Assembly: GCF_014652875.1 (NCBI RefSeq)
Contig: NZ_BMZQ01000002.1
Span: 1,299,501-1,363,500 of the forward strand
Direction of reading: 5' to 3'
Length of the DNA stretch: 64,000 nt
Origin: Tianweitania populi
GTDB lineage: Bacteria > Pseudomonadota > Alphaproteobacteria > Rhizobiales > Rhizobiaceae
The notes beneath the pieces are model-generated. The model made no database searches and was not told the DNA's origin. It saw only the letters and a program-made list of their open reading frames with translations. This document shows, piece after piece, positions 1 to 8,194 of the stretch (position 1 is the stretch's first letter; the number at the start of each line of letters is the position of its first letter). The position numbers were made by a program, and so were the translations under genes.

Positions 1-408
1 GCGCTCAACGACGTCGTCATCGCGATCATGATTGAGAAAAAGTCCTGTGTGGACGACTTGGACGCCATCTTGTCCGTGCCTGGCATCGACATGGTGCAAT
101 TCGGTCCCTCGGACTATTCCATGAGCATTGGCAAGACAGGTCAAACGACGGATCCCGAAGTTGTTGCAGCCGAACGCAAGACCATCGAGACGGCACTCGC
201 AAAGGGGCTACATCCTCGCGTTGAGATCGGCGATGCCAGCCAGGCTGCCCGGTACATCGAGATGGGCGTCAAGCACTTCTGCGTGGGTTGGGACGTTTCC
301 ATCCTGGCCAACTACTGGACAGCACAGGGCGCAATCATGCGCGACATGCTGTCTACGGATGCGCCTGTCACGACAGCGACCGCCGCATCGTCCGCCCGGC
401 CGTATTGA
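1..408 (+). CDS. HpcH/HpaI-family aldolase, C-terminal part (5' end outside window)
   Basis: The frame is open from the first base and stops at 408, giving about 135 residues, roughly the C-terminal half of a family usually near 255 residues. The stretch MVQFGPSDYSMSIG matches the GPxDLSxSxG substrate/metal-loop region of 2-keto-3-deoxy sugar-acid aldolases, followed by the closing helix region ending VKHFCVGWDVSIL. Family members perform Mg2+-dependent aldol cleavage of 2-oxo-3-deoxy acids to pyruvate and an aldehyde in the cytoplasm. It heads a same-strand run with a 2-hydroxyacid dehydrogenase, a lyxose isomerase-like cupin and glycerate kinase, so a role in sugar-acid breakdown is inferred. 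The exact substrate cannot be read from this fragment. Confidence 0.82.
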   Translation, partial: ALNDVVIAIMIEKKSCVDDLDAILSVPGIDMVQFGPSDYSMSIGKTGQTTDPEVVAAERKTIETALAKGLHPRVEIGDASQAARYIEMGVKHFCVGWDVSILANYWTAQGAIMRDMLSTDAPVTTATAASSARPY

Positions 409-501
409 GAAACTGCCGACGACACCCCGTATCGCGCGTCCAAGCCCCGGTTTGCTGCGCGCGATCGCCCAGTCCGCACTTCGCTTGAGAGAGGCTGCAC
501 G

Positions 502-1875
502 ATGAGCGCTACCAAGACGCCCGACGTCCGTCAGGGTACATTCAAGGTCATTATCATCGATCTTGTCGGCCTCAAACTGACCGATGGTTCGAGGCCGGAT
601 CATTCTGAGGTGGCCCAATTTGTCGAGCAACACGGTGGGATCTTCCACGAGGGCGGCGTTGCCGAACGCGACTTGCCGAACGATGGCAACATTCACTTTT
701 TCTACCTTCCGCATCTGAGTGAGGCAGACGAAATCTTGGCAGAAACGGGGGCAGGACAGTATGACGCCGTAATCGCCGCCGCGACAGCAATTCCCGCAGC
801 CTCGAAGTTCGCGCTCGGAGGCGTGCGCATCGGCACTGGGACCGGCAACATGGGGTCCGCCTCCTGGGGCGGATCGAACGGCGAAGGTGGTGAGGCGCCG
901 TTGATGAACACGCCCGGCATCAATGCCCGTGCGACTGCCCAGATGGCGTTTAAAGCGCTGTTGCGGGTCTTGCCAGACCTTCCCGTGGAAGCCCTTCACA
1001 AACTTGTTGTCGACGGAGCTTTTGACACCGGTAAAGACCTGGTCCGATTTCCGACGGAGAAGCTCGAGGGGAAGCGGTTCGCCATTCTCGGCTTCGGGAA
1101 TATCGGTCAGGAAGTAGCAGCTCTCGCCAAAGCGTTTGGCATGGATGTCGTGGTCTATGCTCGGCCTCACCACCAGGACAGGATAGGTCGTTCAGGATAT
1201 CGCTATGCGGCGACACCTTCTGCGGCCGCGAGCGGCGCCGATGTTATCTCGGTGCACTTGGGACTGGGGCGCCTCGATCCGGCCACCAACACCTTCGCCA
1301 ATGCTGGGCTGATAGACCGTGAGGTGTTGTCGGCGCTCAATGACGGCGCCGTCCTCATCAACTACGACCGCGGCGAGCTCGTGGACGTGCCTGCTCTCGG
1401 AAAAGCGTTCTCGGGCGGAAAACTCCGTCACGCCGCGATAGACGCCGACATATTCAAGGGTCCAGACGGCCCGAATGGGCCCATGGTGCCTTATCTGTCT
1501 CTCTTGCCGGAGCACGGCGAAAAACTGGCGCTGCTGCCGCATGCCGCCGCAGATACCGATCATCCCACTCGCGTTGCCGGTGCCGAGCAGGCCATCAACC
1601 AGATCATGGATGCCATCAGGAACCGAAAGGTTGCCAATCTCAAGGGGGATCTTCCAAACGGCTACGTGGAACAGGGTGCTCCCTCCGGCTCTGGAGATGC
1701 GCCGTTGGTTGCTCGACTGCAAGACATCAGCGCCGCGCTCGCCGGCCTTGTCCATGCACTGGCCACGCAATCAGATCCCGAACATCAATCGCGCATCGTC
1801 GAAGAGCACCGCGCTCTCATCGAATGCCTCGACTTGGAACGGTACGCAGCAGTCTCCGCGCATCCGGCCGCCTGA
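502..1875 (+). CDS. D-isomer-specific 2-hydroxyacid dehydrogenase, NAD-binding
   Basis: A 457-residue protein with the dinucleotide-binding motif GFGNIG at residues 197-202 followed by the usual Rossmann strand (VVVYARP). Catalytic landmarks of the PGDH/glycerate dehydrogenase family are visible: Arg and Glu in INYDRGELVD, and the C-terminal His in LLPHAAADT. It would interconvert a 2-hydroxy acid and a 2-oxo acid with NAD(H). At 457 residues it is longer than the usual 310-340; extra sequence lies in the N-terminal 180 residues and a roughly 60-residue tail after the dehydrogenase core. Start chosen because GAGAGG sits at 488-493. It lies between the aldolase and sugar isomerase genes, so hydroxypyruvate/glycerate or a related acid is a plausible substrate (inference). 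Confidence 0.85.
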   Translation: MSATKTPDVRQGTFKVIIIDLVGLKLTDGSRPDHSEVAQFVEQHGGIFHEGGVAERDLPNDGNIHFFYLPHLSEADEILAETGAGQYDAVIAAATAIPAASKFALGGVRIGTGTGNMGSASWGGSNGEGGEAPLMNTPGINARATAQMAFKALLRVLPDLPVEALHKLVVDGAFDTGKDLVRFPTEKLEGKRFAILGFGNIGQEVAALAKAFGMDVVVYARPHHQDRIGRSGYRYAATPSAAASGADVISVHLGLGRLDPATNTFANAGLIDREVLSALNDGAVLINYDRGELVDVPALGKAFSGGKLRHAAIDADIFKGPDGPNGPMVPYLSLLPEHGEKLALLPHAAADTDHPTRVAGAEQAINQIMDAIRNRKVANLKGDLPNGYVEQGAPSGSGDAPLVARLQDISAALAGLVHALATQSDPEHQSRIVEEHRALIECLDLERYAAVSAHPAA

Positions 1876-1918
1876 ATCTTGCACGCCGCCCGGCAAACAT
1901 GCCGGACAGGAGGAATCT

Positions 1919-2584
1919 ATGAAGCGTTCGACTATCAACTCCGTCATCTCCGACACCGCCGCGTTTGCTGCGGCACATAAGCGCTCGCTCCCATCGTGGG
2001 CATATTGGAAACTGGAAGAGTACGAAGTAAACCGAGAAGTTTCGCGCTATTTGAACGCTCGGCAGATGGGTTGGGACGTGACTGACTTTGGCGGCGGAGA
2101 CTTCGCCGCTCGAGGTCTTACCCTGTTATGTCTGCGAAACGGGATCCTGGGCGATCCCAACGAACGGACCTATGCCGAAAAGCTGCTCTTCGTCGACGAG
2201 ATGCAGGAGGCGCCGTTCCATTTCCACAAATTCAAGCTTGAAGACATCATTAATGCTGGCGGCGGCAACCTTATGATCGAGTTCTTCCATCCGGAAGACG
2301 AAACGGCACCCGTCAGGGTTCAAGCGGACGGACACATAATCGACCTGCGGCCACGAGAACCGTTGAAGCTGAAACCCGGGCAAAGCGTCACTGTCGACCG
2401 AGGCGTCCACCACCGGTTCTATGGGGAAAAGGGTGCGGGCCCCTGCCTGGTCTGGGAGGTCAGTGCGGTAAACGACGATCTGACCGACAACTACTTCCTG
2501 GAGGCGCCAGACCGTTTTGCCAGTGTCGATGAAGATGTCGCGATCGCCACGCCGCTATGGAACGAAATCCCGACGCAACCCTGA
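1919..2584 (+). CDS. D-lyxose ketol-isomerase-like cupin
   Basis: A 221-residue cupin resembling the D-lyxose/D-mannose isomerase family, which interconverts D-lyxose and D-xylulose with a divalent metal. Metal ligands expected for the family are seen in APFHFHKFKLEDI (two His and a Glu) and the later His in DRGVHHRFYGEKG. The ATG at 1919 is preceded by AGGAGG at 1908-1913, a strong ribosome-binding site, so the longer open frame reaching back into the dehydrogenase gene is not used. The gene is 43 bases downstream of the dehydrogenase and 26 bases upstream of glycerate kinase, consistent with one operon. The substrate may be another aldose. Confidence 0.82.
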   Translation: MKRSTINSVISDTAAFAAAHKRSLPSWAYWKLEEYEVNREVSRYLNARQMGWDVTDFGGGDFAARGLTLLCLRNGILGDPNERTYAEKLLFVDEMQEAPFHFHKFKLEDIINAGGGNLMIEFFHPEDETAPVRVQADGHIIDLRPREPLKLKPGQSVTVDRGVHHRFYGEKGAGPCLVWEVSAVNDDLTDNYFLEAPDRFASVDEDVAIATPLWNEIPTQP

Positions 2585-2610
2585 TCTAGGGTCGAGGTGA
2601 GCATCCTGTC

Positions 2611-3864
2611 ATGAAGCACAAGCCGTTCCTCACCGCATTGTTCAAGCAGGCTGTGGCCGCAGCGGATCCTGGCGCAGCGATCACGGCGAGCCTGCCGCCG
2701 CTGCCAATCGGGAGGACAGTGGTAGTAGGGGCTGGCAAGGCTGTTCTTCCTATGTACCGATGCCTGCAAGAGGTGTGGCAAGGCAGCCTCGAAGGCATCC
2801 TCGTCACCGGTGAGAGCCAGGGCATGCAGCGAGACAACATCACCATCCTCAAGGGAAGCCACCCGCTCCCCGACGCCCATGGGCTCGCTGCATCAAGGCA
2901 GATCCAGGATCTGGTCGCTTCCCTTACTGACCAGGATCTGGTGATCGCGCTGGTCTCAGGCGGCGGGTCGGCCATGCTGCCCGCGCCAGCAGGCGAACTC
3001 ACACTTGAGGACGAGATTGCGGTAAACCAAGCACTGTTGGCTTCGGGTGCGCCAATCTCGGCGATGAACACGGTCCGAAAACATATTTCGACGATCAAAG
3101 GTGGCCGGCTGGCCGCATCCACCCAGGCACGGGTGCACACGCTGGTTGTCTCTGACATTCCCGGCGATGTCGCCAGTCAGGTGGCATCGGGTCCCACATT
3201 GCCCGATGCATCTACCCGCCAGGACGCAATGGACATCATCGCCCGCTACAGCCTGGAACTGCCAGAGCAGGTGATGCGACACATCAAGAACCCACTTGCC
3301 GATGCGCCCATCCCCGGCGATCCGGTTTTCGAACGCAATACCTATGCACTTGTCGCGTCAGGCCGCTTGTCCCTTCAGGCCGCGCTGAGGCACGCCGAGG
3401 AACAGGGGATCAACGCGACACTCATCGCTGACGATCTGCAAGGAGAGGCATCTGAAGTCGGCCGTTCACACGCCGTGTTGACGCGTGAGATTAGAAGTAA
3501 GAGCCTGTCGGTATCAGCACCTATGGTCCTGCTGTCAGGTGGGGAAACGACCGTCACGATGCGCGGCAAGGGTAGGGGTGGGCGCAACACCGAGTTCTTG
3601 CTGTCGTGGGCGATCGGTGTAGAGGGGATGCCCTCTGTGACGGCGCTTGCAGCAGACACAGACGGTCGCGACGGATCCGAGAACAATGCAGGTGCATTCG
3701 CTGATGGAACCACTGTCCAACGCTTGCGCGGCCTAGGTTTAGATGCCGAACGGTTGCTTGATCAAAACGACAGTTATTCTGCCTTCGATGCGCTAGGGGA
3801 TCTCTTCCTGACTGGACCCACGGGTACGAACGTGAACGATTTTCGTGCAGTTATTATCGAATAG
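2611..3864 (+). CDS. Glycerate 2-kinase (MOFRL/DUF4147 family)
   Basis: A 417-residue kinase of the GckA/TtuD type, which phosphorylates D-glycerate to 2-phosphoglycerate with ATP. Family signatures are visible: VVGAGKA near residue 40, LVSGGGSAML near residue 115, the MNTVRKHISTIKGGRLA segment, SDIPGD, and the C-terminal MOFRL part with LLSGGETTVTMRGKGRGGRN followed by LAADTDGRDGSENNAGA. ATG at 2611 has GAGGTGA upstream. It is the last gene of the operon, only 29 bases from the stop of the convergent 969-residue gene. It links products of the preceding aldolase/dehydrogenase to lower glycolysis (inference). Confidence 0.92.
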   Translation: MKHKPFLTALFKQAVAAADPGAAITASLPPLPIGRTVVVGAGKAVLPMYRCLQEVWQGSLEGILVTGESQGMQRDNITILKGSHPLPDAHGLAASRQIQDLVASLTDQDLVIALVSGGGSAMLPAPAGELTLEDEIAVNQALLASGAPISAMNTVRKHISTIKGGRLAASTQARVHTLVVSDIPGDVASQVASGPTLPDASTRQDAMDIIARYSLELPEQVMRHIKNPLADAPIPGDPVFERNTYALVASGRLSLQAALRHAEEQGINATLIADDLQGEASEVGRSHAVLTREIRSKSLSVSAPMVLLSGGETTVTMRGKGRGGRNTEFLLSWAIGVEGMPSVTALAADTDGRDGSENNAGAFADGTTVQRLRGLGLDAERLLDQNDSYSAFDALGDLFLTGPTGTNVNDFRAVIIE

Positions 3865-3893
3865 ATCATCAGCTGGCAGCCTCTGCAGCGAGT

Positions 3894-6803
3894 TTATCTT
3901 GGTTCGGCAAGCCACAGGCTTTTAAGGTGGTGGCCCGTGCGCCAGACATCAACCGCGGTCTCGTCGCAGCCCGCCTCGACGGGATCTCGAACCGCACTAA
4001 ATTCCTCATCAAGAACGGCGCCGAGCAGAAAGCATTCGTCCCTGTACTCGCCACGCTCGGCACTGGCGAGCTTGACCGTCGCCCGAAGAACAATGGCTTC
4101 AAGGTTCCGGCCCTTCCAGTTCACCACGCCGTAATCCTGGATTGCCACCTGGAGATCACGCGGTTCCCAGCCGCTGGACTGCAGGTCGCTCTTCCATCCT
4201 GTAAATGAAGGAAAGACCTGTTTGACGTCGATTGCCGACGGTTCGCTGCGCTTTGCAGGCTCCTGAAGAACGACCTCTCGCAGGCCTCCCGTAAACCGGT
4301 TTATGGCAGCCGTAGCAGCGGCCCTGTTGGAAGACTGAAGTTCGAACTGCCTCGCAGTGCGTGTCTCCTGTTCCTCGCGGAGGCGTTGAGCTTCGATCCT
4401 TTGCTCTTCCTCAAGAGCTACCCGCCTAGCTTCAGCCGCGCGAACTGCTTCTTCACGCGCCAGCTTTAGAGCGCTCTCTGCTGCCGTCAATTCACTTTGC
4501 TCCAGCCAGACGGGTGCATAGGAGAACGGGATGCCGTCGCGCTCCAGCGCATCGACGACCATTTTCAGCGAGGCCCTGCTGCCGTAGAAAACCTCGCACT
4601 GGCCTTTGCGCAGGAATTCGTAGCCGACGTCGAGACTCTCGATCCTGACGCGATCCTCGAATGGAGGAGCGAGCCCAGCAAACTCGGCAAGCTCGCGGAG
4701 CTTGCCTTCGTGCAGTTCTCGCTCCTGTTCAATCACGGCGCAGATCGTATTAGCCCGCCCGTCCAAGAAAATGCTGCCATAGCCCTCCCGCGATCCTTGC
4801 TGCACATCGCGGGCAAGGCCTGCGACAAACGCGTCGTCACGGTCCAGCCGCGCCTTTAGTTCAGCAAACTGAATGGGCTCGAACGGCTTTACGACACCAC
4901 GTTCAAGAGCGTCGAGAATCCCCATGGCCAGGCTTGTCTGCGCTTCGCTGAACTTCCGCTTTTGAATAAGCAGAAGGTCAGCTTCCTTGAGGGTTTCCGC
5001 GCTGCAGGCGGTACCGCTGACCGCCACCGACTTCCCACCCAAAGGCGCCACAGCGGCACGTAGCACGCGATCGAGGGAAGCTGTACGATCCATACCCAGC
5101 AGGCAGACCGCAGCTGTTCCTTTCGTAAGCGAGTAGTTTCCGGTGAGGGTCCTCAGCAGCGACGGCGCAGTCGGGCTGGCGTTGTACAGCACGGCGACAT
5201 CGTCCAGGGAGCCTTCAAGGAGAACCTTGTTGGCGTTTGTGACCGTTACTGGCGCTCTTGCCGCAGAAGACGGACCCTTGTCTTCGTTCGACGGAACTCT
5301 CAGCTCGTTCAGATCTGCCTCAAGATTGCGCGATGTAATCAACGAACGCACACCATCGCGAGCTTCTGAAAGCGCATCCAGGTCGTTCGAGCCAAGCACG
5401 GCATCGACGGCCTTCAGCTCGCCGACGACATCCGGCAGCTTGGGCGACGTGAGATGGGTCGACGCCCAACGAGACAGGAGATCCTTGGTTGTTTTCAAGT
5501 CAGCAAGGATCGACAGCACCTCTGCGTTGCGCGCTTCGGCGCGCTCCTTCTTCCGCACCTCCGCAAATGGAGGAAAGCCTGGAACATCCGAAAGCAGGCT
5601 GGCAAATCGCGCAGTCGAGGCTTCGAGCGAAGCTGCGCCACCTGACTTGATCTCTGCCGAAAGGGTAGACGCCCGATCCGCTATTTCCACGATGTTGGGT
5701 ATATCGCGATTAAGTTTTAAAAAGCCCTCGGCATCGGAAAGCATGACCTCAGCAGAAGCTCGCGCAGCCTTGAGCTTGGCTGCCTCCGCCTTCGCGAAGG
5801 ACGCCTTGTCAGAATAGCCTCCTTGTAGAGCTGTGCGGTACTCGCCGATCGTATCAAAACCGGATGACTGGAAGCTCTCGTACTCTGCCTTGGATCGGGC
5901 TCCAATTCTTTGTGCAGCCTTCATCTGGTAGGCGGAGACAAAGCCCCCTTGTTGAGCCTGCAGGTACTCATCGTTGTTGCTGAAGCCTCCTTGGCTCGCA
6001 GCTTCGTAGTCACGCTGAGTTGAGAAGCCGAGGGTCTTTGCCTGCCGGAAGATAACTTCCGTAGGGAAGCCGCCCTTCCGTGCTTCGGTAAAGGATTGCG
6101 CATCATCGAAGCCAGATGAATTTGCCATTCGGCGTTCTTCTTCGCTTCTGAAGCCATCGCCTGCATTGCGTTCGATCTCGGCCAAGCTGACGTCTGTCAG
6201 AAGGTCGCCCGGAGGCGTTCCAAAAGCTGCCAAATACCGACGGAATGCCGTCACGGTTGAAGGGCCGATCAGTCCATCGACGGGACCGTTATAGAAAGAG
6301 AGGCGGCTCATGGAGGCCTGCAGGCGCCGCACCGAAGAGAGATAGGTTTGCTGATTCATCAGGTCGAGCGACGAATTGGGTTCGTAGCTATGCCAGACAA
6401 CGTTCTGGAGGCTGTCGCCTTTCGACAGGAAAGCATCGTCCGGGATGAGGCGCAGACCAATGAGAGCTTCAAGATTCGCCTTGGCCTTGTCTGCCTTTAA
6501 AGTCCCGGCCAAGATAGCGAACACACCGTTGCGGCTTTCCACAACCAGAAGCGGACCGAGGGTTCGACCGTAGGACATTGCCAGACCGATCGCTTCACTC
6601 GCCGTGGGACGGCTGGAGATGATCAACCAGAGGGTTGAGCTTTCAGGAGGTCTAAGGGCGACCGAGTGAAGATAAGAGCGATCGATAGGCAAAGATGCCC
6701 GCGCTTGTGGTCCAACGTTTCCGCTGTAAGCATGAGAGGTACAGGTTAACGTCGCCGCTGTGACGGCGACCGTCGAAACGAGTCTTAGCCTAAGACGCAC
6801 CAC
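3894..6803 (-). CDS. Large exported protein with SPOR-like and peptidoglycan-binding domains and nine 14-residue repeats
   Basis: A 969-residue protein. An N-terminal signal peptide (about residues 1-26) is followed by a SPOR-like segment (about 57-125) and a PG_binding_1-type segment (about 155-196) with FYNGPVDGLIGPSTVTAFRR. Residues 217-342 form nine uninterrupted 14-residue repeats, each beginning G-F/Y/A, with consensus roughly GFSxxxEYxxAxxG. A helical region follows, then a segment resembling a small solute-binding fold (about 620-750), an Ala/Glu-rich coiled coil (about 755-830) and a C-terminal domain of about 100 residues. Two adjacent GTG codons, at 6803 and 6800, could start it; GGAG just upstream favours 6800. 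The protein probably acts at the periplasmic cell wall. I do not recognise the whole architecture, and its neighbours give no functional clue. Confidence 0.85.
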   Translation of the reverse strand: MVRLRLRLVSTVAVTAATLTCTSHAYSGNVGPQARASLPIDRSYLHSVALRPPESSTLWLIISSRPTASEAIGLAMSYGRTLGPLLVVESRNGVFAILAGTLKADKAKANLEALIGLRLIPDDAFLSKGDSLQNVVWHSYEPNSSLDLMNQQTYLSSVRRLQASMSRLSFYNGPVDGLIGPSTVTAFRRYLAAFGTPPGDLLTDVSLAEIERNAGDGFRSEEERRMANSSGFDDAQSFTEARKGGFPTEVIFRQAKTLGFSTQRDYEAASQGGFSNNDEYLQAQQGGFVSAYQMKAAQRIGARSKAEYESFQSSGFDTIGEYRTALQGGYSDKASFAKAEAAKLKAARASAEVMLSDAEGFLKLNRDIPNIVEIADRASTLSAEIKSGGAASLEASTARFASLLSDVPGFPPFAEVRKKERAEARNAEVLSILADLKTTKDLLSRWASTHLTSPKLPDVVGELKAVDAVLGSNDLDALSEARDGVRSLITSRNLEADLNELRVPSNEDKGPSSAARAPVTVTNANKVLLEGSLDDVAVLYNASPTAPSLLRTLTGNYSLTKGTAAVCLLGMDRTASLDRVLRAAVAPLGGKSVAVSGTACSAETLKEADLLLIQKRKFSEAQTSLAMGILDALERGVVKPFEPIQFAELKARLDRDDAFVAGLARDVQQGSREGYGSIFLDGRANTICAVIEQERELHEGKLRELAEFAGLAPPFEDRVRIESLDVGYEFLRKGQCEVFYGSRASLKMVVDALERDGIPFSYAPVWLEQSELTAAESALKLAREEAVRAAEARRVALEEEQRIEAQRLREEQETRTARQFELQSSNRAAATAAINRFTGGLREVVLQEPAKRSEPSAIDVKQVFPSFTGWKSDLQSSGWEPRDLQVAIQDYGVVNWKGRNLEAIVLRATVKLASAERGEYRDECFLLGAVLDEEFSAVRDPVEAGCDETAVDVWRTGHHLKSLWLAEPR
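5778..6155 (-). repeat. Nine tandem 14-codon (42-bp) protein repeats
   Basis: Codons 217-342 of the 969-residue gene encode nine exact-length 14-residue units, beginning GFRSEEERRMANSS, GFDDAQSFTEARKG, GFPTEVIFRQAKTL and GFSTQRDYEAASQG, and ending with GYSDKASFAKAEAA. Positions 1 (Gly), 2 (mostly Phe), 8 (mostly aromatic) and 11 (mostly Ala) are best kept. DNA identity between units is low, so they are old or under protein-level selection. Confidence 0.85.
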
Positions 6804-7246
6804 ACAACTCCGTACAGGACAACAGCGACTACTTCAAACATCTGACTTCTGAGAAGTCTATTGTGGATCGACTTGCTTGATGCCTTTGATCAAATACCCT
6901 GAAGATGTTGCAAAATTGCATCGAGTTGGTCAGGATTGCCTTGCAGCTAAAAGCCTACAAATTTTTTGGTGAATAGATGGCCGAAGGCGGACTGGCCGCT
7001 TAGGTTAACTTCAGGGCAGCAGCGAACATGGCGAACCCGATGTCGCCTGCTAGAGAAAACGGCTCGTAAACATCTTTGGTTGTTGTAGGCTTAGTTAGCT
7101 TTATTAGTTTTGGCATATATAAGATCAGTTCGAGCCTTGCCTTCTTGGTAGCTTCACGGGTTAATCTTTAACACCGTGCCATCTTTCTCTGCCGATGCGC
7201 CGACCCTACTGCCTGTCATACTTGGCGCAGCATTCGACATTTGAGC
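6804..7246. other. Gene-free spacer, A+T-richer than surroundings
   Basis: This 443-base stretch upstream of the leftward 969-residue gene and downstream of the IclR gene contains no convincing coding frame, RNA fold or strong terminator. It is rich in TTAG/TTTAT runs (for example near 7080-7130) and must hold the promoter of the 969-residue gene. Confidence 0.5.
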
Positions 7247-8011
7247 CTACCAGCCCAGCCCAGCCGAGATCTTACGGGCGGCGTCTTTCAACAGCAGGAT
7301 GAAGCGGTCGACATCGCTCCTTTGTGTGCGGAAGGCTGGAGCACCTACGTTGACAGCCGCGATCACCGACCCATCAAAAGCTAAGACGGGTACGGAGACG
7401 GAAACAAGCTGTTCGCTGACTTCCCCGTAACTGACACAAAATCCCTGATTTCGGATCTTATCCAATTCCGCGATCAGCTTAGCGCGGTCAGTGATGGTTC
7501 GCTTAGTTAACCGAGGAAGCACTTCCGGGATCATCTGCGTCTGAACTTGTGGATGTAGGAAGGCGAGCAGAACTTTATAGGAGCCCGCGCTCAAAGGCCG
7601 ACGCCGTCCGATCATGGCCTGCACCCGCAAGTCCCGCATCGGTTCGAACTTTGCGATGCAGAGGGACTCGCCGTTGTCGATAATACGAAGCTGTGTCGTT
7701 TCATTTGCCTTTTGGCCAACCTCTTCCAGAATCGGGTTAGCGATGCGCACCAGATCGACCTGCGTCGATGCCGCGGTCCCGATGACAATTGCAGTCGTGC
7801 CGAGACGATAAGTCCCCTCATCGCTCTTCCTCACCAAACCGCGCCGTTCCAGTGTGCGTAACATCCGCAAAATTCTTGGCTTGGTCTCACCTAAGGAGCG
7901 AGCAATCTCCGTAAGTCGGACATCCGGAGTTTGGGCTACGCTCAACAAGACATCGAGACATACGTTAACTGATTGAAGAACATCCCTTTCCGGTGCTTTC
8001 TCAAGGGGCAT
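7247..8011 (-). CDS. IclR-family transcriptional regulator
   Basis: A 254-residue regulator with an N-terminal winged helix-turn-helix (about residues 14-70, containing VRLTEIARSLGETKPRILRM) and a C-terminal effector-binding GAF-like IclR domain (about 85-254, with RVQAMIGRRRPLSAGSYKVL and SVSVPVLAFDGSVIAAVNVG). It is transcribed divergently from the oligopeptide ABC transporter/gamma-glutamyltransferase operon, with 183 bases between the start codons. An inverted repeat in that gap (8064-8080) is a candidate operator. The usual arrangement is local control of the neighbouring catabolic operon; the effector is unknown. Confidence 0.93.
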   Translation of the reverse strand: MPLEKAPERDVLQSVNVCLDVLLSVAQTPDVRLTEIARSLGETKPRILRMLRTLERRGLVRKSDEGTYRLGTTAIVIGTAASTQVDLVRIANPILEEVGQKANETTQLRIIDNGESLCIAKFEPMRDLRVQAMIGRRRPLSAGSYKVLLAFLHPQVQTQMIPEVLPRLTKRTITDRAKLIAELDKIRNQGFCVSYGEVSEQLVSVSVPVLAFDGSVIAAVNVGAPAFRTQRSDVDRFILLLKDAARKISAGLGW

Positions 8012-8063
8012 GATGTTTCTCTCAGTCGACTTAGATCAGGGTCGAGAAGGTTGCTGCAAGGCG

Positions 8064-8080
8064 GTTACGGTGTACGTAAC
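8064..8080. promoter_or_regulatory. Candidate operator, inverted repeat GTTACG-N5-CGTAAC
   Basis: Perfect 6-bp arms GTTACG (8064-8069) and CGTAAC (8075-8080) flank a 5-base spacer in the gap between the IclR gene and the divergent ABC operon. Its position between two divergent starts suits a site for the adjacent IclR-family regulator. This is inference from position and symmetry only. Confidence 0.45.
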
Positions 8081-8194
8081 ACTCAGGATTCTGGTTTGAC
8101 AGCCTTCTTTTCAGCCGGTTACCAATTCCCCCCATGAGCGGACGGGAACCCGCTTTATCCGATCTACTGAGGTCGGAACGAACCTAGAACCGGG

